Source: Campylobacterales bacterium (GTDB lineage Bacteria; Campylobacterota; Campylobacteria; Campylobacterales; Arcobacteraceae). Taken from it: 7,690 nucleotides of DNA. The translations under genes were made by a program, and so were the position numbers. This document shows, in pieces, positions 6,289-7,690 of this stretch (position 1 is the stretch's first letter; the number at the start of each line of letters is the position of its first letter). The notes under the pieces are model-generated. The model searched no databases. It saw nothing but the letters and a program-made list of their open reading frames with translations, and was not told where the DNA came from. Location: NCBI GenBank assembly GCA_019752775.1, contig JAIELU010000161.1, forward strand, positions 1 through 7,690, read 5' to 3'.

Positions 6289-7439
6289 TCAGCTTTCCTA
6301 AAACTATCTGCATAAACAAAGAAAACAAAGATTGTTAAAAAACTAAGTAATTCTTTTGAACCAAAAGCACCAAAATCAAACTGAGTAACTATAATAAAAT
6401 AAGTTGCTATAGGGAATAAAATAAAGTTTTTACTTTCATATATTCTTTTTAAAACCACAAAAATTGTAAATACACATGAGATTAGACCAAAGAATCCTGT
6501 GTAAAGCAATATTTCTAAAGTCGAATTATGTGGATCTGGAAATTCATTTAAAAAATCATTTGGTAAATTTTTAAATGAATTTAAACCATAACCAAAAAAT
6601 AATTTCTCTTTAATAAATTCAATAGTGTATAACCAAATAGTTGTCCTATTACTTGAATTTCCATGAAGAAGTTGTTCAAATCTATTTTGAAAAGAATCAA
6701 AACTAAAATATAAAACAACCAAGAAACATAAAAAACATAAGAAATAAGTTATATGAGAAAGCTTTATTGTTTTGTAATTTAATAGTAAAAGTACAATAAA
6801 AGAACATATACTTGCAACCCAAGAAGATCTTGAAAATGAAAAAATCATAAAAAATGAAAATAATATAATAAGAAATAATGCAATATTTCTTTTATATTTT
6901 AATATACAAAGAGCTAAAACAAATCCCATACCCATCATTAAACCAAATGCATTTCTATTATTAAGACTTCCCGTTATACCTTCTCCCATAACAATAGTTG
7001 GATTTTGAATAAATTGATAAATACCAGCGAATAGTAATAATGAAAATGAACCCAAAACAACTATTAAAATTTCTCTTTTTCTAAAAAACTCTAATTTATA
7101 AAAATACGCAAGGATGACAAATATTAGTCCATATTTATATACAAATGAAAAAATGGTATGCCAAGATTTCTTATCTAAATATTCCGGATTTATAGTATTT
7201 GATAGAAGCATAGTTAAAATAATAAAACAAAATCCAATAAATAAATATTTAGTTTCTTTTAAATTCTCAACTAGAATATTAAAATTTTTTGTTTTAAAAA
7301 GATGATAGAAAAAAAATATTGAAATTATTACAACAGAAGCTTGGAAAATAGAATTTTTAAAAGGTATTGAAAAAATCCAAGTAAAAATTAAAAACTTAAA
7401 AATTATATTATAGTTTAATTTATTGTACGCATCTAGCAT
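6285..7439 (-). CDS. O-antigen ligase family membrane protein (WaaL/Wzy_C type)
   Basis: This 384-aa polytopic inner-membrane protein has about 10-12 hydrophobic segments spread along its length and a large periplasmic-type loop at roughly residues 248-306. The loop region carries the Wzy_C/WaaL hallmarks: FSFSRSSWVA with R204 just before it, NRTTIW (R265), FFGYGLNSF (281-289), and PHNSTLEILLYTGFFGL with H304, corresponding to the conserved HN...L....G..G element. WaaL enzymes transfer undecaprenyl diphosphate-linked glycan to lipid A-core in the periplasm, and Wzy polymerases and PglL-type O-oligosaccharyltransferases share the fold, so the exact reaction is not fixed by sequence. It is the first gene of the minus-strand cluster. 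The ATG at 7439 has an in-frame TAA just upstream (7443-7445) and GGGAAA (7448-7453) as ribosome binding site. Length and topology are normal for the family. I leave the symbol empty because ligase and polymerase cannot be separated by eye. Confidence 0.9.
   Translation of the reverse strand: MLDAYNKLNYNIIFKFLIFTWIFSIPFKNSIFQASVVIISIFFFYHLFKTKNFNILVENLKETKYLFIGFCFIILTMLLSNTINPEYLDKKSWHTIFSFVYKYGLIFVILAYFYKLEFFRKREILIVVLGSFSLLLFAGIYQFIQNPTIVMGEGITGSLNNRNAFGLMMGMGFVLALCILKYKRNIALFLIILFSFFMIFSFSRSSWVASICSFIVLLLLNYKTIKLSHITYFLCFLCFLVVLYFSFDSFQNRFEQLLHGNSSNRTTIWLYTIEFIKEKLFFGYGLNSFKNLPNDFLNEFPDPHNSTLEILLYTGFFGLISCVFTIFVVLKRIYESKNFILFPIATYFIIVTQFDFGAFGSKELLSFLTIFVFFVYADSFRKAD
6286..6299 (-). promoter_or_regulatory. 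Ribosome binding site and TTG start of PDA1
   Basis: On the minus strand AGGAAA (6294-6299) is followed after 5 bases by TTG (6286-6288). The TTG overlaps the ligase TGA stop (6285-6287). The codon before it (6289-6291) is an in-frame TGA, so this TTG is the most upstream start available. The coupling resembles the ATGA overlaps elsewhere in the cluster. Confidence 0.75.
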
Positions 7440-7483
7440 ATATTATATTTCCCAGTAAAAATTTTGTCTTAATGAAGATTTTA

Positions 7484-7489
7484 ATTATA
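7484..7489 (-). promoter_or_regulatory. Predicted -10 box of the glycan operon promoter
   Basis: On the minus strand a perfect TATAAT lies 44 bases before the ligase ATG, preceded by an A/T-rich stretch (ATGAAAAAATTTTAAG and so on). No good -35 hexamer occurs at 16-18 bases, which fits Campylobacterota sigma-70 promoters, where the -35 is poorly conserved. A transcript would start near 7477. No later intergenic space can hold another promoter, so this may serve all eight genes. Confidence 0.5.
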
Positions 7490-7530
7490 TCTTACTAATC
7501 TTAAAATTTTTTCATTATGTCAATTAATGC

Positions 7531-7558
7531 TTGAAATAAAGGAAATATCAGATACATT
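7531..7558 (+). promoter_or_regulatory. Candidate promoter for the MBOAT gene
   Basis: On the plus strand TTGAAA (7531-7536) and TACATT (7553-7558) are 16 bases apart and lie 26 bases before the start codon at 7585. The -10 matches the consensus at only four of six positions. An alternative is TTGTCT (7464-7469) with TATATC (7486-7491), also 16 bases apart. In such AT-rich DNA neither can be chosen with confidence. Confidence 0.25.
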
Positions 7559-7584
7559 TCAAAATTAAAAAAGGTTAAATCATT

Positions 7585-7690
7585 ATGCTCTTTAATAGTT
7601 ATGAATTTATATTTTTACCAATAGTATTTTTTACATACTTTTATTTAAATACTAAAAGATTATCCGAAATTGCAAAAGGCTTTTTAGTTT
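7585..7690 (+). CDS. MBOAT-family O-acyltransferase (AlgI-like), 5' end only
   Basis: This divergently transcribed gene runs off the right edge; only the first 35 codons are visible. The translation begins MLFNSYEFIFLPIVFFTYF, continues with YLNTKRLSEIAKGFLV, and has no stop. The 'MLFNS.EF.FLF.P' opening followed by one membrane segment is highly characteristic of AlgI/PatA/DltB-type membrane-bound O-acyltransferases, which move acetyl groups to exported polysaccharides or peptidoglycan with a periplasmic partner. The ATG at 7585 has an in-frame TAA at 7576-7578 and AAGG at 7571-7574 as Shine-Dalgarno, so the start is well fixed. The catalytic histidine region is outside the window. Position next to a glycan cluster suggests O-acetylation of the same surface polymer (inference); it could instead be an unrelated neighbour. 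Confidence 0.75.
   Translation, partial: MLFNSYEFIFLPIVFFTYFYLNTKRLSEIAKGFLV

Noticed and set aside
7114..7305. Plus-strand open frame of 63 codons
   Set aside because: It is antisense to the ligase gene's membrane segments, with no family features.

Overview
The window is strongly AT-rich, with genes packed end to end, AGA-dominated arginine codons and a lipooligosaccharide-type gene set. This points to a member of the Campylobacterota, most likely an Arcobacter-like organism. That assignment rests on composition and gene content, not on a marker gene. The locus encodes assembly and modification of a cell-surface glycan, most plausibly the LPS/LOS outer core or a ligated surface polysaccharide.

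Layout: eight genes on the minus strand run from about 7439 down to 49 with almost no space between them. Four junctions are 4-base overlaps (three ATGA, one TTGA), two are longer overlaps (17 and 8 bases), and one is a 4-base gap. In transcription order they are: a WaaL/Wzy-type O-antigen ligase family membrane protein; a membrane-anchored NodB-type polysaccharide deacetylase (PDA1, TTG start); a GT4 glycosyltransferase (GT4a); a CgeB-like glycosyltransferase; a second GT4 (GT4b), clearly paralogous to GT4a; a second deacetylase (PDA2), clearly paralogous to PDA1; a WaaE/LgtF-type GT2 glycosyltransferase; and a short, divergent GT4-like protein that has lost both glutamates of the EX7E motif. 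A single promoter upstream of the ligase gene, with a perfect TATAAT -10 box, could drive the whole set.

On the right, across a 145-base divergent intergenic region, a plus-strand gene begins and runs off the window. Its first 35 residues match the usual N-terminus of MBOAT (AlgI-like) O-acyltransferases, so glycan O-acetylation may also be encoded here. At the left edge, bases 1-48 lie beyond the last stop codon and are too short to assign.

How the genes may work together (inference): cytoplasmic glycosyltransferases extend a lipid-linked or lipid A-core acceptor; the two deacetylases remove N-acetyl groups from specific HexNAc residues; the ligase transfers finished glycan in the periplasm; the MBOAT protein may O-acetylate it. 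The most notable feature is the palindromic order PDA1-GT4a-CgeB-GT4b-PDA2 with all genes on one strand, which suggests two deacetylase/glycosyltransferase pairs. No RNA genes, mobile elements, CRISPR arrays or phase-variable homopolymer tracts were seen.
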